DNA of 64,000 bases from Neobacillus mesonae (GCA_023715865.1 JAMBOW010000003.1:310001-374000), one strand, 5' to 3'; counted from the stretch's first letter, positions 53,105 to 61,612 are shown. Translations and numbers: made by a program. The notes: generated by a model not told the origin, from the sequence alone.

Positions 53105-53686
53105 ATGAGCCGCGAAATACCGCCAGACATAGAGAATACGGCGACACCTTCCTCAGGCTCCACTCTACCCGGAGAGCTGCTGGATTGGCTTAAGACGATA
53201 TTGATCGCTTTGGTGCTGATGCTGCTGATTAACATGTTCGTATTTAACATTTCCATTGTTAAAGGCGAGTCGATGCAGCCCACCCTTGCTGAGCAAGATC
53301 GGTTATTTATCAATAAGATTGTATATGAGTTAGGTACACCTAAGCGTCATGATGTCGTTGTGTTGCACGATCCGAGCAATACACCAGACCGAAAAGAGTT
53401 TCTTGTCAAAAGAGTCATCGGTGTTCCCGGCGATACGGTAGAGATTCGGGACCACGTTCTATATATTAACGGAGAAGCCCAAACAGAATCCTATACGAAT
53501 ACCATGATTGAGGATTCTGACTTCGGACCTATTAAGCTGGAGAAGGATCGTTATTTTGTTATGGGCGATAATCGGCATGCGGGAAAAAGCAAGGACAGTC
53601 GTTCCTTCGGCAGCGTCTTTGTGGATGAAATTGTAGGTAAAGCGGAATTTATATTTTGGCCAGTGAGCGATATGAAAAAACTGTAG
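53105..53686 (+). CDS. sipS: Signal peptidase I (SipS/LepB)
   Basis: 193 residues. One N-terminal membrane anchor (WLKTILIALVLMLLINMFVF) is followed by the S26 catalytic pair: Ser56 in IVKGESMQPTLAEQDRLFIN and Lys102 in KEFLVKRVIGVPGDTVEI, plus box E YFVMGDNRHAGKSKDSRSFG. It cleaves signal peptides of secreted proteins outside the membrane. The length is typical of Gram-positive SipS. ATG follows GAGGTG with ten bases spacing. Confidence 0.95.
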   Translation: MSREIPPDIENTATPSSGSTLPGELLDWLKTILIALVLMLLINMFVFNISIVKGESMQPTLAEQDRLFINKIVYELGTPKRHDVVVLHDPSNTPDRKEFLVKRVIGVPGDTVEIRDHVLYINGEAQTESYTNTMIEDSDFGPIKLEKDRYFVMGDNRHAGKSKDSRSFGSVFVDEIVGKAEFIFWPVSDMKKL

Positions 53687-53786
53687 ATGGATGCCTATAT
53701 CGTTTTTTGTGATCGAATTTTGCAAAATCCTGACTATATAGGTCTATGAGGCAGTTTTTATTTTATTCATGAATCGAGGTGAGAAT

Positions 53787-55622
53787 ATGATTGGCAGAGA
53801 ACCGCTCGTCAGTCCGGGCGTGCATTATGAATGGCTTAAGCAGGAAATTGTAAAAGCTGCACCGTCGTTTGGCATTGATGATATCGGTTTTGCTTCGGCT
53901 GAACCGTTTGAATCCTTGCGTTCGATATTGCTGGACCATCGTGCAAAAGGATATGAGTCTGGCTTTGAAGAGTCTGATATTGAAAAGCGGGTCAATCCGG
54001 CTCTTGAATCCGGCAAGCCCGCATCTCTTATCGCCATAGCGGTTGCATATCCTTCAAAAATGAAGAACCCTCCTAAATCGGAGCCCGGCAGTTATAGAGG
54101 TATTTTGGCGCGAACTGCATGGGGGCAGGATTATCATCATGTGCTAAGACAGGCGATGGACAAGCTGACTGCATTTATCCAGGAAAAAGTTCCAGAAGCA
54201 CGTATTGAGAATATGGTGGATACTGGTGTGCTCGTGGACCGTGCTGTTTCGGAGCGTGCAGGGATTGGCTTCAGCGGGAAGAATTGTGCCATCATTTCTC
54301 CGAAGCTCGGCTCCTGGATTTTTCTTGGGGAACTCGTGACGGACATTCCGTTTACACCGGATGCACCGGTAGCTGAAGGATGCGGGGAATGCACCAAATG
54401 TATCGATGCATGTCCAACTGGCGCACTCGTCGGACCAGGTCAGCTAGACTCCCAGAAATGTATTTCTTTTCTCACACAAACCAAAGGTTTTTTGGACGAA
54501 GAATATATGAAAAAAATCGGGAACAGACTGTACGGCTGTGATACATGCCAGATTGTCTGCCCGAAGAACAAGGGTAAGAATTGGGATCACCATCCTGAAT
54601 TCACCCCCGACCCGGAAATTGTAAAACCATTGCTTAAACCGCTTCTTTCCATGAGCAATAAGGAATTTAAGGAACGATTTGGGCACAGTTCTGCCGCTTG
54701 GCGAGGTAAGAAACCAATACAGCGCAATGCTGTGATCGCACTTGGAAATTTTAAAGATCAAAGTGCGGTACCAGAGCTGAGCGAAGTATTGCTGCGGGAT
54801 CCTCGTCCCGAACTGAGAGGAACCGCTGCGTGGTCGCTCAGCCAAATAGGAGGAGAAGAAGCGATGAATGTGATTTCGGTAGCTGCTGCTAGAGAACAAG
54901 ATGGAAACGTGCTGAGTATGCTGCAGAAAGCCCAGGAGAAATTAATGACCGGGCGTCTATCCGAGAATAAAGTGGAAGTGGAATTCGCTAATGAATTTGC
55001 TTCATCTGAAGAGAATAATTCCAGTACTAAGGATGAAAATAATATGGCTTTAAATCCAAGCGGACATACGGCTGCTTGGAAGCCTACGCCGGTAACCAAG
55101 CTTACAGGAGATCCAGTATATTATCATGAAATTTCAACACAGGCTGGAGAACTGACACTCTGTGCGACAGAGATGGGGCTGGCAAGGCTGGATTTTGGAA
55201 GCTATACAGTGAGAGAAGCACATCTGCAGCAGTGGGCACGGACATGGCTCGGAGATTATCATTTTATCCATGACCCATCTCGTTTCCAAGAAGCGACTTG
55301 GCAGCTGCAGGAGTATTTGGCTGGAGAGCGTAAAGAATTTGACCTTCAGCTGGATCTTAGAGGGACTCCATTCGAGGTGCAAGTATGGAAGGCGTTGACC
55401 GGGATTTCTTACGGTCAGCATGTTTCAAGTTTGGAGCTCGCGGAAAAGATAGGAAGACCTAAGGCAGTTCGATCGGTTGTGGCGGCCGTCTCAAAGAACC
55501 CGCTCCCGATCATCATTCCGCATCACCGGTTAACAGGCAATGAGGGCGGAGTAACGATTTACCCTGGAGGGCTTCATGTAAAGGAACAGCTCTTGGCTTT
55601 AGAGGGGCAATCCGCAAACTGA
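53787..55622 (+). CDS. queG: QueG epoxyqueuosine reductase fused to an alkyltransferase-like domain lacking the acceptor Cys
   Basis: 611 residues. Residues 1-390 are QueG: VDTGVLVDRAVSERAGIGFS carries the catalytic Asp, CGECTKCIDACPTGAL and YGCDTCQIVCPKNKGKN hold two [4Fe-4S] clusters, and a HEAT-like repeat (VIALGNFKDQSAVPELSEVL) follows. An Asn/Ser/Glu-rich linker (about 390-430) leads to a methylguanine-methyltransferase-like domain (RGTPFEVQVWKALTGISYGQ, GRPKAVRSVVAAVSKNPLP). Its active-site motif is IIIPHHRLTG: the alkyl-accepting Cys of PCHR is His579, as in catalytically dead alkyltransferase-like proteins (usually PWHR). ATG 53787 has GAGGTG upstream. An internal AAGGATG-N8-ATG at 55044 (Met420) could make the C-terminal part alone. 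Confidence 0.9.
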   Translation: MIGREPLVSPGVHYEWLKQEIVKAAPSFGIDDIGFASAEPFESLRSILLDHRAKGYESGFEESDIEKRVNPALESGKPASLIAIAVAYPSKMKNPPKSEPGSYRGILARTAWGQDYHHVLRQAMDKLTAFIQEKVPEARIENMVDTGVLVDRAVSERAGIGFSGKNCAIISPKLGSWIFLGELVTDIPFTPDAPVAEGCGECTKCIDACPTGALVGPGQLDSQKCISFLTQTKGFLDEEYMKKIGNRLYGCDTCQIVCPKNKGKNWDHHPEFTPDPEIVKPLLKPLLSMSNKEFKERFGHSSAAWRGKKPIQRNAVIALGNFKDQSAVPELSEVLLRDPRPELRGTAAWSLSQIGGEEAMNVISVAAAREQDGNVLSMLQKAQEKLMTGRLSENKVEVEFANEFASSEENNSSTKDENNMALNPSGHTAAWKPTPVTKLTGDPVYYHEISTQAGELTLCATEMGLARLDFGSYTVREAHLQQWARTWLGDYHFIHDPSRFQEATWQLQEYLAGERKEFDLQLDLRGTPFEVQVWKALTGISYGQHVSSLELAEKIGRPKAVRSVVAAVSKNPLPIIIPHHRLTGNEGGVTIYPGGLHVKEQLLALEGQSAN

Positions 55623-55725
55623 CAAAAACACCAATTTCCGTTTGCTAGCAGCGTTTCTACATGCTATGATATCGTGTATGATGCGTTTAGAATAGTAAAC
55701 AAGCGAAAAACAGGGGTGTATAAGT

Positions 55726-55989
55726 ATGGATATCGTTATTCCCATTATTACACTAATTGTGGGCCTTGTCGGGGGATTCTTTATCGGTGCATTTTATCTG
55801 CGCAAGCAGCTTGAGAAAATGCAAAGCGACCCTGAGGCTCTACAAAAAATGGCGAAGCAAATGGGCTACAATTTGAACAGCAAGCAGATGCAGCGTGCTC
55901 AGCAAATGATGAAATCCCAGCAAGGTGGTAACGGCTCAGGCAAGATGCAGCCACCGCCTATGCGTAAAAATCAGGGCAGAAAAAGATAA
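55726..55989 (+). CDS. yneF: YneF family membrane protein
   Basis: 87 residues. One N-terminal membrane helix (IVIPIITLIVGLVGGFFIGA, then FYLRKQLEKM) and a conserved amphipathic part (ALQKMAKQMGYNLNSKQMQR) define the YneF/UPF0154 family. The C-terminus is longer than usual and rich in Gln, Gly, Pro and basic residues. The function of the family is unknown. Confidence 0.9.
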   Translation: MDIVIPIITLIVGLVGGFFIGAFYLRKQLEKMQSDPEALQKMAKQMGYNLNSKQMQRAQQMMKSQQGGNGSGKMQPPPMRKNQGRKR

Positions 55990-56046
55990 TGCTGCATTTT
56001 TGCCTGCCAGGTACAGGTGTATGCCGCTTGGGAGGAGGAAATTACA

Positions 56047-56640
56047 ATGGCTGGAGTTAAGGATTATGTGAACTCATCTGTCGGATCGAATCGCGAGAAG
56101 ATTGAGTATCATGTTGAACAGATATTAAAATTGATCGGTGAGGATACAGAGCGAGAAGGTCTGCTTGAAACACCGGCTAGAGTAACCCGCATGTATGAAG
56201 AAATTTTTGCGGGATATGAAGTTAATCCTAAAGATGTACTGGGCGTAACGTTTGATGAGAATCATGAGGAGCTTGTTATCGTCAAGGATATCGTGTATTA
56301 CAGTCAGTGTGAGCATCATATGGCTCCTTTCTTCGGAAAGGTTCATATCGGCTATGTTCCAAGCGGACAAATTGTCGGACTCAGCAAGCTTGCCAGACTC
56401 GTTGAGGCAGTAACCCGCCGTTTGCAAGTGCAGGAGCGGATCACTTCTCAAATTGCCGATATTCTGGAGGACGCACTTCAGCCTCATGGCGTAATGGTCG
56501 TGGTGGAAGGAGAGCATCTGTGTATGTGCGCTCGCGGCGTGAAGAAGCCGGGCAGCAAAACAGTGACCTCTGCAACACGCGGTACGTTCCGTGATAATGC
56601 AGCTTCGCGTGCGGAGTTTTTGTCTCTAGTTAAAGAATAA
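56047..56640 (+). CDS. folE: GTP cyclohydrolase I FolE
   Basis: 197 residues. Zinc and catalytic motifs [20 protein letters not shown] and [20 protein letters not shown] are complete (Cys and His ligands in CEHH and CMCARG). It converts GTP to dihydroneopterin triphosphate, the first step of folate synthesis; this pathway is related to, but separate from, the queuosine branch. ATG at 56047 follows GGAGGAGGAA. Two tandem hairpins and a terminator follow. Confidence 0.96.
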   Translation: MAGVKDYVNSSVGSNREKIEYHVEQILKLIGEDTEREGLLETPARVTRMYEEIFAGYEVNPKDVLGVTFDENHEELVIVKDIVYYSQCEHHMAPFFGKVHIGYVPSGQIVGLSKLARLVEAVTRRLQVQERITSQIADILEDALQPHGVMVVVEGEHLCMCARGVKKPGSKTVTSATRGTFRDNAASRAEFLSLVKE

Positions 56641-56646
56641 GACATC

Positions 56647-56722
56647 GTCTGAAATACTGGACTAGATTACCAGTATTCCAGACTCGTCTGAATGTTGGAC
56701 TAGCTTATCCAACAATTCAGAC
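56647..56722 (+). repeat. Two tandem covarying hairpins downstream of folE
   Basis: Hairpin 1 (56647-56660 with 56670-56683) and hairpin 2 (56686-56699 with 56708-56722) share GTCTGAA, TGGACTAG and CAGAC. The stem middles differ in a compensating way: TACTGG/CCAGTA in the first, TGTTGG/CCAACA in the second. Each has one mismatch or bulge. Neither has a T run; the terminator follows at 56724. Confidence 0.7.
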
Positions 56723-56723
56723 C

Positions 56724-56756
56724 AGCCCATGATCGTATCGATCAGGGCTTTTTTTT
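56724..56756 (+). terminator. Intrinsic terminator after folE hairpins
   Basis: AGCCC-TGATCG pairs with CGATCA-GGGCT (one bulged A), with a three-base loop and eight T. Confidence 0.88.
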
Positions 56757-56777
56757 ATAAAGGGAGGATGTTTAGAG

Positions 56778-57611
56778 ATGGCTCACATGGCTTCTGCTTC
56801 TGTACCTCACAAATTCAATGAACTCCAAATCTATGAATCGCCGCTGATGAGAAGCGATCAGGACGTGCTTGAAGCCTTTGCATGGGAAGAACTGATGTGC
56901 AGGCAAGTAGGACTTGGACATCGTCCTGTAGCTCATATTTGGCGTCATGAGAATGCCCTTGTCATCGGTCTCAGAGATCGGAGGCTGGCAAAAGCTCAAG
57001 CGGCATTGCAGCAGTTTCGTGGATCTGGAGTCAGCAGCTGCGTGCGCCCATCAGGAGGGGCGGCGGTAAGACTGACGAGAGGCGTCGTTAATTTCAGCCT
57101 GATTCTGCAAAACCCTGGACATGCCATTAACATACATGACGATTTTAAGTCTATGGTTGAGTACATTCAAACGGCGCTGCTCCCCTGGGGCGGCCGTGCA
57201 GCAGCTGGGGAAGTTGAGGGTGCTTTTTGTCCGGGTGACTATGATGTGAGTATTAATGGACGGAAATTTTGCGGTATCGCACAGCGCCGCCTTGCGAAGG
57301 CATATCTTGTTACCGGGTTTATCATTGTGGAGGGATCAGGAGACGAGCTGGCGAAGGATGTCAAAACCTTTTATGATCAGGCAGTAGAAGAGGAAGACAA
57401 GGGTTATCCACGAGTGCAAATGGGTACCATGGGAAGCTTAAATGAATTATCCGGTGTTCCTTCTGCGGAGGATTACATAGAGTCACTAGTTAAGGTGCTG
57501 AGCGCTTCTGCTGATCATGTCTATACCGGGTTACGTCCGAGCATTCCGCATGTGGAAGTGGAGGATATGACCTCTGCTTTAAAAGAACGCTATGATTCTG
57601 ATGCTACATAA
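56778..57611 (+). CDS. lipL: Lipoyl/octanoyl amidotransferase LipL
   Basis: 277 residues of the lipoate ligase fold. VRPSGGAAVRLTRGVVNFSL and GAFCPGDYDVSINGRKFCGI are diagnostic: nucleophile Cys151 and Lys163 as in B. subtilis LipL (YwfL), which moves octanoyl or lipoyl groups from GcvH to the E2 subunits. No adenylation domain for a LplA-type ligase is apparent. ATG follows GGGAGGATG. It is monocistronic between strong terminators. Confidence 0.88.
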   Translation: MAHMASASVPHKFNELQIYESPLMRSDQDVLEAFAWEELMCRQVGLGHRPVAHIWRHENALVIGLRDRRLAKAQAALQQFRGSGVSSCVRPSGGAAVRLTRGVVNFSLILQNPGHAINIHDDFKSMVEYIQTALLPWGGRAAAGEVEGAFCPGDYDVSINGRKFCGIAQRRLAKAYLVTGFIIVEGSGDELAKDVKTFYDQAVEEEDKGYPRVQMGTMGSLNELSGVPSAEDYIESLVKVLSASADHVYTGLRPSIPHVEVEDMTSALKERYDSDAT

Positions 57612-57636
57612 CATAATAGAACTCTATCCAAACATA

Positions 57637-57679
57637 AAAAAGAAAGAAGCCTGATACTCGATATCAGACTTCTTTTTTT
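57637..57679. terminator. Bidirectional terminator between lipL and SOD-like gene
   Basis: AGAAG-CTGATA pairs with TATCAG-CTTCT (one mismatch), with A and T runs either side. Confidence 0.85.
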
Positions 57680-57691
57680 GATTCTTTGCTT

Positions 57692-58912
57692 TTAATAAGG
57701 AGTCCATTTTAGCTTTCGGGCTTCCTGAAAGCGATCGGCTACCGCTGGCCAGTAAACGACATTCCACCAATCTGAGATGTATTTTTTTCGCTCATTCTGA
57801 TGCTTAAGGTAATAAGCATGCTCCCAGACATCGAGCGGAAGGAGCGGTACGATATCGTACTGTGATAAATTCTGATGCTTCTCTGCTTGTAAAATTTCCA
57901 GCCTGTGGGCTCTCGGGCTCCATACCAGCACCGCCCAGCCACCGCCTTCTACCTTGTTTGCCGCTTCTGTGAAATGTTTTTTAAAAGCTTCGTAGCTTCC
58001 AAAATCTTTACGGATTTGCTCACCCAGCGACCCGACTGGCTTTCCGCCGCCCTTCGGATTCATCGTGTTCCAAAATATAGTGTGCAGATAATGTCCTGCT
58101 CCGTTAAAAGCGAGCTCTCTTTCCCAGTGCTTTACAAGATCGAAGTCTCCGGTCTGCCGTGCCTCTTGCAGCTTTTTCTCCGCCTTATTCAAATCATCTA
58201 CATACGTTTTATGATGTTTATCATGATGGATGCGCATCGTTTTTTCATCAATATAAGGCTCTAACGCATTGTAGGGATACGGCAATGGAGGGAGCTTATG
58301 ACCGCCGATTGGAACAGGAGAATCAACTGGAGTATTAGCGGCATAGCTGTCTGTGTCTGATACGTTGACAGGTGAGGTTATTTCTTGGCCAGGTTTTTCA
58401 GAATAAGTGGTTCGCTGTGTTGATACTTCAGGATAAGGATATTGTTCTTCATTCCATATGCTGCGAGGTCTTATCCTTTCAGATATTGCACCTGGCTGAT
58501 CAAGCAGCTGTAACTTATTGACGGTTTGCTCCGTCTGATCCCGAATGTACTGGAACATGATTTCCGCCGCAGGATTGCTCGAAAGAGCGCTGCTTTGCTC
58601 AATGATCTGACCCAGATGACGGTGAAACTCCTTTGACTGTGAAAAAGAGGCGGCAAGCAGCACATCCATCTGCCCGAGCGCATATTCATCAGGCGGCTGG
58701 GTACCTGCTGCCACGTTTCTAAGCAAATCATCAGCGGCGGAGCTTGATCTCTGAAATACGCTTCCCCATTCGTCGAGAAGCTTAACATACGAGTCCTCCA
58801 GATCGGGTGAAATCGAAGTGATCATGTTGGTACAGCCCATTTCTGTATCCTTCCATGACCTTATTTCCTCCAGAACGCGAAGCGGCAAATAGGGACCATA
58901 TCTGAGTTCCAT
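57692..58912 (-). CDS. Fe/Mn superoxide dismutase family protein with helical N-terminal domain
   Basis: 406 residues. Residues 1-150 are a helical domain (RYGPYLPLRVLEEIRSWKDT, EFHRHLGQIIEQSSALSSNP) of unknown role. A variable Pro/Thr/Ser linker (about 150-205) leads to a SOD domain with ligands in MRIHHDKHHKTYVDDLNKAE, GAGHYLHTIFWNTMNPKGG and [18 protein letters not shown]. The ligand set is complete, so enzyme activity is possible; this layout resembles B. subtilis SodF (YqgD-type). ATG at 58912 has AGGAGGTG eight bases upstream. Differs from compact SodA at 51311. Confidence 0.86.
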   Translation of the reverse strand: MELRYGPYLPLRVLEEIRSWKDTEMGCTNMITSISPDLEDSYVKLLDEWGSVFQRSSSAADDLLRNVAAGTQPPDEYALGQMDVLLAASFSQSKEFHRHLGQIIEQSSALSSNPAAEIMFQYIRDQTEQTVNKLQLLDQPGAISERIRPRSIWNEEQYPYPEVSTQRTTYSEKPGQEITSPVNVSDTDSYAANTPVDSPVPIGGHKLPPLPYPYNALEPYIDEKTMRIHHDKHHKTYVDDLNKAEKKLQEARQTGDFDLVKHWERELAFNGAGHYLHTIFWNTMNPKGGGKPVGSLGEQIRKDFGSYEAFKKHFTEAANKVEGGGWAVLVWSPRAHRLEILQAEKHQNLSQYDIVPLLPLDVWEHAYYLKHQNERKKYISDWWNVVYWPAVADRFQEARKLKWTPY

Positions 58913-59045
58913 ATGAAGGGCACCTCCTGATTCCAAATTTTATCTTGATTCCATCAGAAGAACGATCGATCAGCAATGTTCTAACCTATATTTATTCTCG
59001 TATAGGCTTGGACTATGATGACTTGTCAAAATACGATGAAATGAG

Positions 59046-59072
59046 AAAAGGCACCTGGTTAAAGGTGCCTTT
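59046..59072 (-). terminator. Intrinsic terminator of hydrolase gene
   Basis: AAAGGCACC and GGTGCCTTT pair around an eight-base loop; on the complement the stem is followed by TTTTCTC. Confidence 0.78.
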
Positions 59073-59078
59073 CCATAG

Positions 59079-60071
59079 TTATTTCTGCGCAAGTTGGATA
59101 CCGCCCAAAAATGAAGATACTCTATTCAAGTATTCTCTCGGATATTCTCGGTAGATAAGTTCATGCCTTGCACCCTCTACGATCCAAACATCGGACTCTG
59201 GATTAGTCTGATGGCTTGCAAAGAGTTCAGCCATCGGGTAAGGTGCCTTCTCATCCTGTGTACCATGAATGAAGAAGATTGGAATATCATAATCTTTTGA
59301 CTTTACTTCCTGATAAGGAATTGAATTAAGGCTGGTACCGTTCAGTATTGGGAACAGCATGGTTAAAATTTGCAGCGTAGGCTGCTTCGGCAGATCAATT
59401 TGGTTCTGTATGTTATGGTAAAGCGTATCCGGCTCGAGCAGGAAAGTGCTGTCCAAAATCATGGCGTCAATATCCTTAGTCTGGAGTGCCGCCTGGAGCG
59501 CTGTTCCAGCCCCCATGGAGAAGCCCCATACCACAACTTCCTGTGCTCCTTTTTGTTTGGCAAGCTGTACTGCACCCAGCAGCTGCTTTGATTCTGCTTT
59601 TCCGCCGGTAGCCACCACTCTTGCGCTTTGGGAAGCGAAGCCGTAATCGAACATAATAACATTAAAGTTTTGCTGATGAGCATAATGAGCCAAATCATAC
59701 ATAGGAATCCAAGATTCCTCACGATTGGCACCGTATCCGTGACTGAACACGATCGTTTTGCTGCTGTTCTCCTCAGCAGGAATATACCATCCGCTTACAT
59801 TCCGGCTCCCATCTGTTGCAGGGAAAGTGACCTCTTCATATTCCATTCCTTTTGCCAGCATCGGATTTGAATACACGGGTGCAACTGTCGGATAGGACAG
59901 TACCCAGGCAATATAGGCGTGCAGAGCTATGAAGCAAAACACGAGAAAGAAAATGATCGATAAAATAAGAGCGACCACAATATGCTTAAAACGAATGAGT
60001 CTTGGCGAAAGTGCTGGAGGAGCACTAGATGTGTTCTGTTTAAGAGAGTTACTCTCGGATATAGGAAACAT
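59079..60071 (-). CDS. Alpha/beta hydrolase with N-terminal membrane helix
   Basis: 330 residues. A membrane helix (HIVVALILSIIFFLVFCFIA) precedes the alpha/beta-hydrolase domain: SHGYGANREES oxyanion, nucleophile Ser in VVWGFSMGAGTALQAAL, acid in FIHGTQDEKAPYPMAELF and His in VEGARHELIYREYP. The catalytic part is probably outside the cell. ATG at 60071 follows GGGGGAG, four bases away; the ATG at 60089 has no ribosome site. It is related in build to the hydrolase at 35336. Substrate unknown. Confidence 0.87.
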   Translation of the reverse strand: MFPISESNSLKQNTSSAPPALSPRLIRFKHIVVALILSIIFFLVFCFIALHAYIAWVLSYPTVAPVYSNPMLAKGMEYEEVTFPATDGSRNVSGWYIPAEENSSKTIVFSHGYGANREESWIPMYDLAHYAHQQNFNVIMFDYGFASQSARVVATGGKAESKQLLGAVQLAKQKGAQEVVVWGFSMGAGTALQAALQTKDIDAMILDSTFLLEPDTLYHNIQNQIDLPKQPTLQILTMLFPILNGTSLNSIPYQEVKSKDYDIPIFFIHGTQDEKAPYPMAELFASHQTNPESDVWIVEGARHELIYREYPREYLNRVSSFLGGIQLAQK

Positions 60072-60333
60072 GATACTCCCCCTATTCATAGAGTTTTATT
60101 TATAGGTCTATTTTACCAGAGACTATGAGTGAACGATAAAATAGCACTAGTGAATGTTTAACGGTTATTTTTTATCGTATGACGCCGTAATAGTAAAGTC
60201 AATTGATTGGGACTAATTGTTACACACTTGTAATATAGATGAAATAAATGTTGAAAAATGTTTGTCAAGGGAAGTAAGTCTTATTCCAAAGCTTGCCATA
60301 GACTCCCTTGAAAAGACATGTTTATACCATTTC

Positions 60334-60354
60334 AATTGAGATTAATTCTCAATT
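60334..60354. promoter_or_regulatory. Palindromic operator upstream of IclR gene
   Basis: AATTGAGA-TTAAT-TCTCAATT is a perfect inverted repeat directly upstream of the -35 box, fitting autoregulation by an IclR-family protein. Confidence 0.55.
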
Positions 60355-60359
60355 AGTTC

Positions 60360-60388
60360 TTTACTTTAGTTATCAATTCTCTTATAAT
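60360..60388 (+). promoter_or_regulatory. Sigma-A promoter of IclR gene
   Basis: TTTACT (60360-60365), 17 bases, TATAAT (60383-60388), about 45 bases before the start codon. Confidence 0.6.
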
Positions 60389-60434
60389 TTATGTAACCAG
60401 GTTTCACGTGATGAAACGGAGAGGGGTTTATGCC

Positions 60435-61184
60435 ATGGAAGAACAGGATCGCAAATTAACGGTTCGCGCGGTCGAAAGGGCATTGGATATTTTATTATGT
60501 TTTACAGAGCAATCTGATCTTGGTCTTACGGAAATCTCCAGCAGAATCGGTTTACATAAAAGTACTGTGCATCGCTTACTGACAACTCTTGAGGACAAAG
60601 GGTTTGTCGTGCGAAACCCATCTACGGAAAAGTACCGGCTGGGTATTCGTATCTGGGAGCTTGCAGCGCATATGTCCCAGAGTGATGACCCGGCTGTATT
60701 ATTGCTGCCTGCAATGGAACGTCTGCGCGACCGGCTTGGTGAAACCATCAGCTTATATTTAAAGGATGGGAATGAACGGATCCGCGTTCAAGCCGTTCAA
60801 AGCAATCAAGCTATTCGAAGAGTGGCGCCTGTTGGGGTGAGACTGCCTTTATCAGTAGGCGCATCAAGCAAAGTATTAGTCGCTTTTGCATCTAAGGAAG
60901 AGCAGGAGCAGTTAATGAGAGCGTTTGACCCTCAGCTGTCGGTTGATCAGGACACTTATTTAGCCCAGCTGCAGGAAATTAGAGAAATGGGCTATGCTAC
61001 GAGCTATGAAGAGAGAGAGCCGGGAGCCGCTGCTGTATCAGCTCCGATTTTTGACCGGAAAGGCAATGTCGCCGCTGCGCTTTCTTTGTCAGGTCCGGTA
61101 AGTAGGTTGTCTCCGGATACGCTTCGTGAGTACGGGCCGATTGTTATGGAGACCGCAGCACAAATGGGATTAATGCTAAGATAG
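60435..61184 (+). CDS. IclR family transcriptional regulator
   Basis: 249 residues. Winged-helix N-terminus (RAVERALDILLCFTEQSDLG, LTEISSRIGLHKSTVHRLLT) and an IclR effector domain (GVRLPLSVGASSKVLVAFAS, GYATSYEEREPGAAAVSAPI). Such regulators bind small organic acids or aromatic compounds. ATG at 60435 is eight bases after GAGAGGGG. No catabolic genes are adjacent, so its regulon is elsewhere or is itself; thiC downstream has its own riboswitch. Confidence 0.92.
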   Translation: MEEQDRKLTVRAVERALDILLCFTEQSDLGLTEISSRIGLHKSTVHRLLTTLEDKGFVVRNPSTEKYRLGIRIWELAAHMSQSDDPAVLLLPAMERLRDRLGETISLYLKDGNERIRVQAVQSNQAIRRVAPVGVRLPLSVGASSKVLVAFASKEEQEQLMRAFDPQLSVDQDTYLAQLQEIREMGYATSYEEREPGAAAVSAPIFDRKGNVAAALSLSGPVSRLSPDTLREYGPIVMETAAQMGLMLR

Positions 61185-61309
61185 ATGTGCAACTGCATAT
61201 GGAAAATAAAGGGTTGAAATTATGCTGTTAATAGGATAACCTTGTATGGACCGAAATCTCATTTTAGTGATGGGACAGGTCAACAATTGAATTTAAAATA
61301 ACTATTTAC

Positions 61310-61398
61310 TAGGGGAGCCCGAAATGCCGGGCTGAGATGGCATCGCGAGATGCCGGACTCTTTGCACCTGATCTGGATCATACCAGCGTAGGGAAGTA
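61310..61398 (+). ncRNA. TPP riboswitch (THI element)
   Basis: GGGGAGCCC, GGGCTGAGA, ACCTGATCTGGATCATACC and AGCGTAGGGAAGT are the conserved THI-box segments in order. The optional P3a stem is GGCATC-GCGA-GATGCC. Thiamine pyrophosphate binding should terminate transcription before thiC. Confidence 0.94.
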
Positions 61399-61418
61399 AT
61401 TGGCGATAAATGAACGGG

Positions 61419-61489
61419 TAAGATCTTTCTATTTGCTAGAGCATCCTTGTTGTAGTCTATGCTGCTCTAGCGGATAACATAAGATCTTA
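61419..61489 (+). promoter_or_regulatory. Long stem in riboswitch expression platform
   Basis: TAAGATCTT (61419-61427) pairs with AAGATCTTA (61481-61489) and GCTAGAGCA (61435-61443) with TGCTCTAGC (61463-61471), giving a two-part stem between aptamer and terminator. Confidence 0.65.
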
Positions 61490-61497
61490 TTTGGAGC

Positions 61498-61528
61498 AAA
61501 GCCGATTCCCTTTTGGAATCGGCTTTTT
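61498..61528 (+). terminator. Riboswitch-controlled terminator ahead of thiC
   Basis: AAAGCCGATTCC (61498-61509) and GGAATCGGCTTT (61515-61526) form a perfect 12-base-pair stem followed by a T run, about 100 bases before thiC. Confidence 0.9.
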
Positions 61529-61612
61529 GTTGCTGCCAGCTTCTTACATACTGGCCTCAAGTTTGTGTTTATAACAGACAACAGCTCAGGAGAGAGGGCT
61601 TCCCGCTCGTAA

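Larger units (their letters stand above)
60072..60434. other. Divergent control region of hydrolase and IclR gene
   Basis: No gene is seen. The region is AT-rich, and holds the palindrome at 60334-60354 and the promoter at 60360-60388. The GAGAGGGG near 60420 is the ribosome site of the regulator. Confidence 0.4.

Noticed and set aside
58945-59154. 69-residue plus-strand open frame between SOD-like gene and hydrolase
   Set aside because: Its first 40 residues look protein-like, but it starts at TTG without a ribosome site and runs through the hydrolase terminator into the hydrolase gene.
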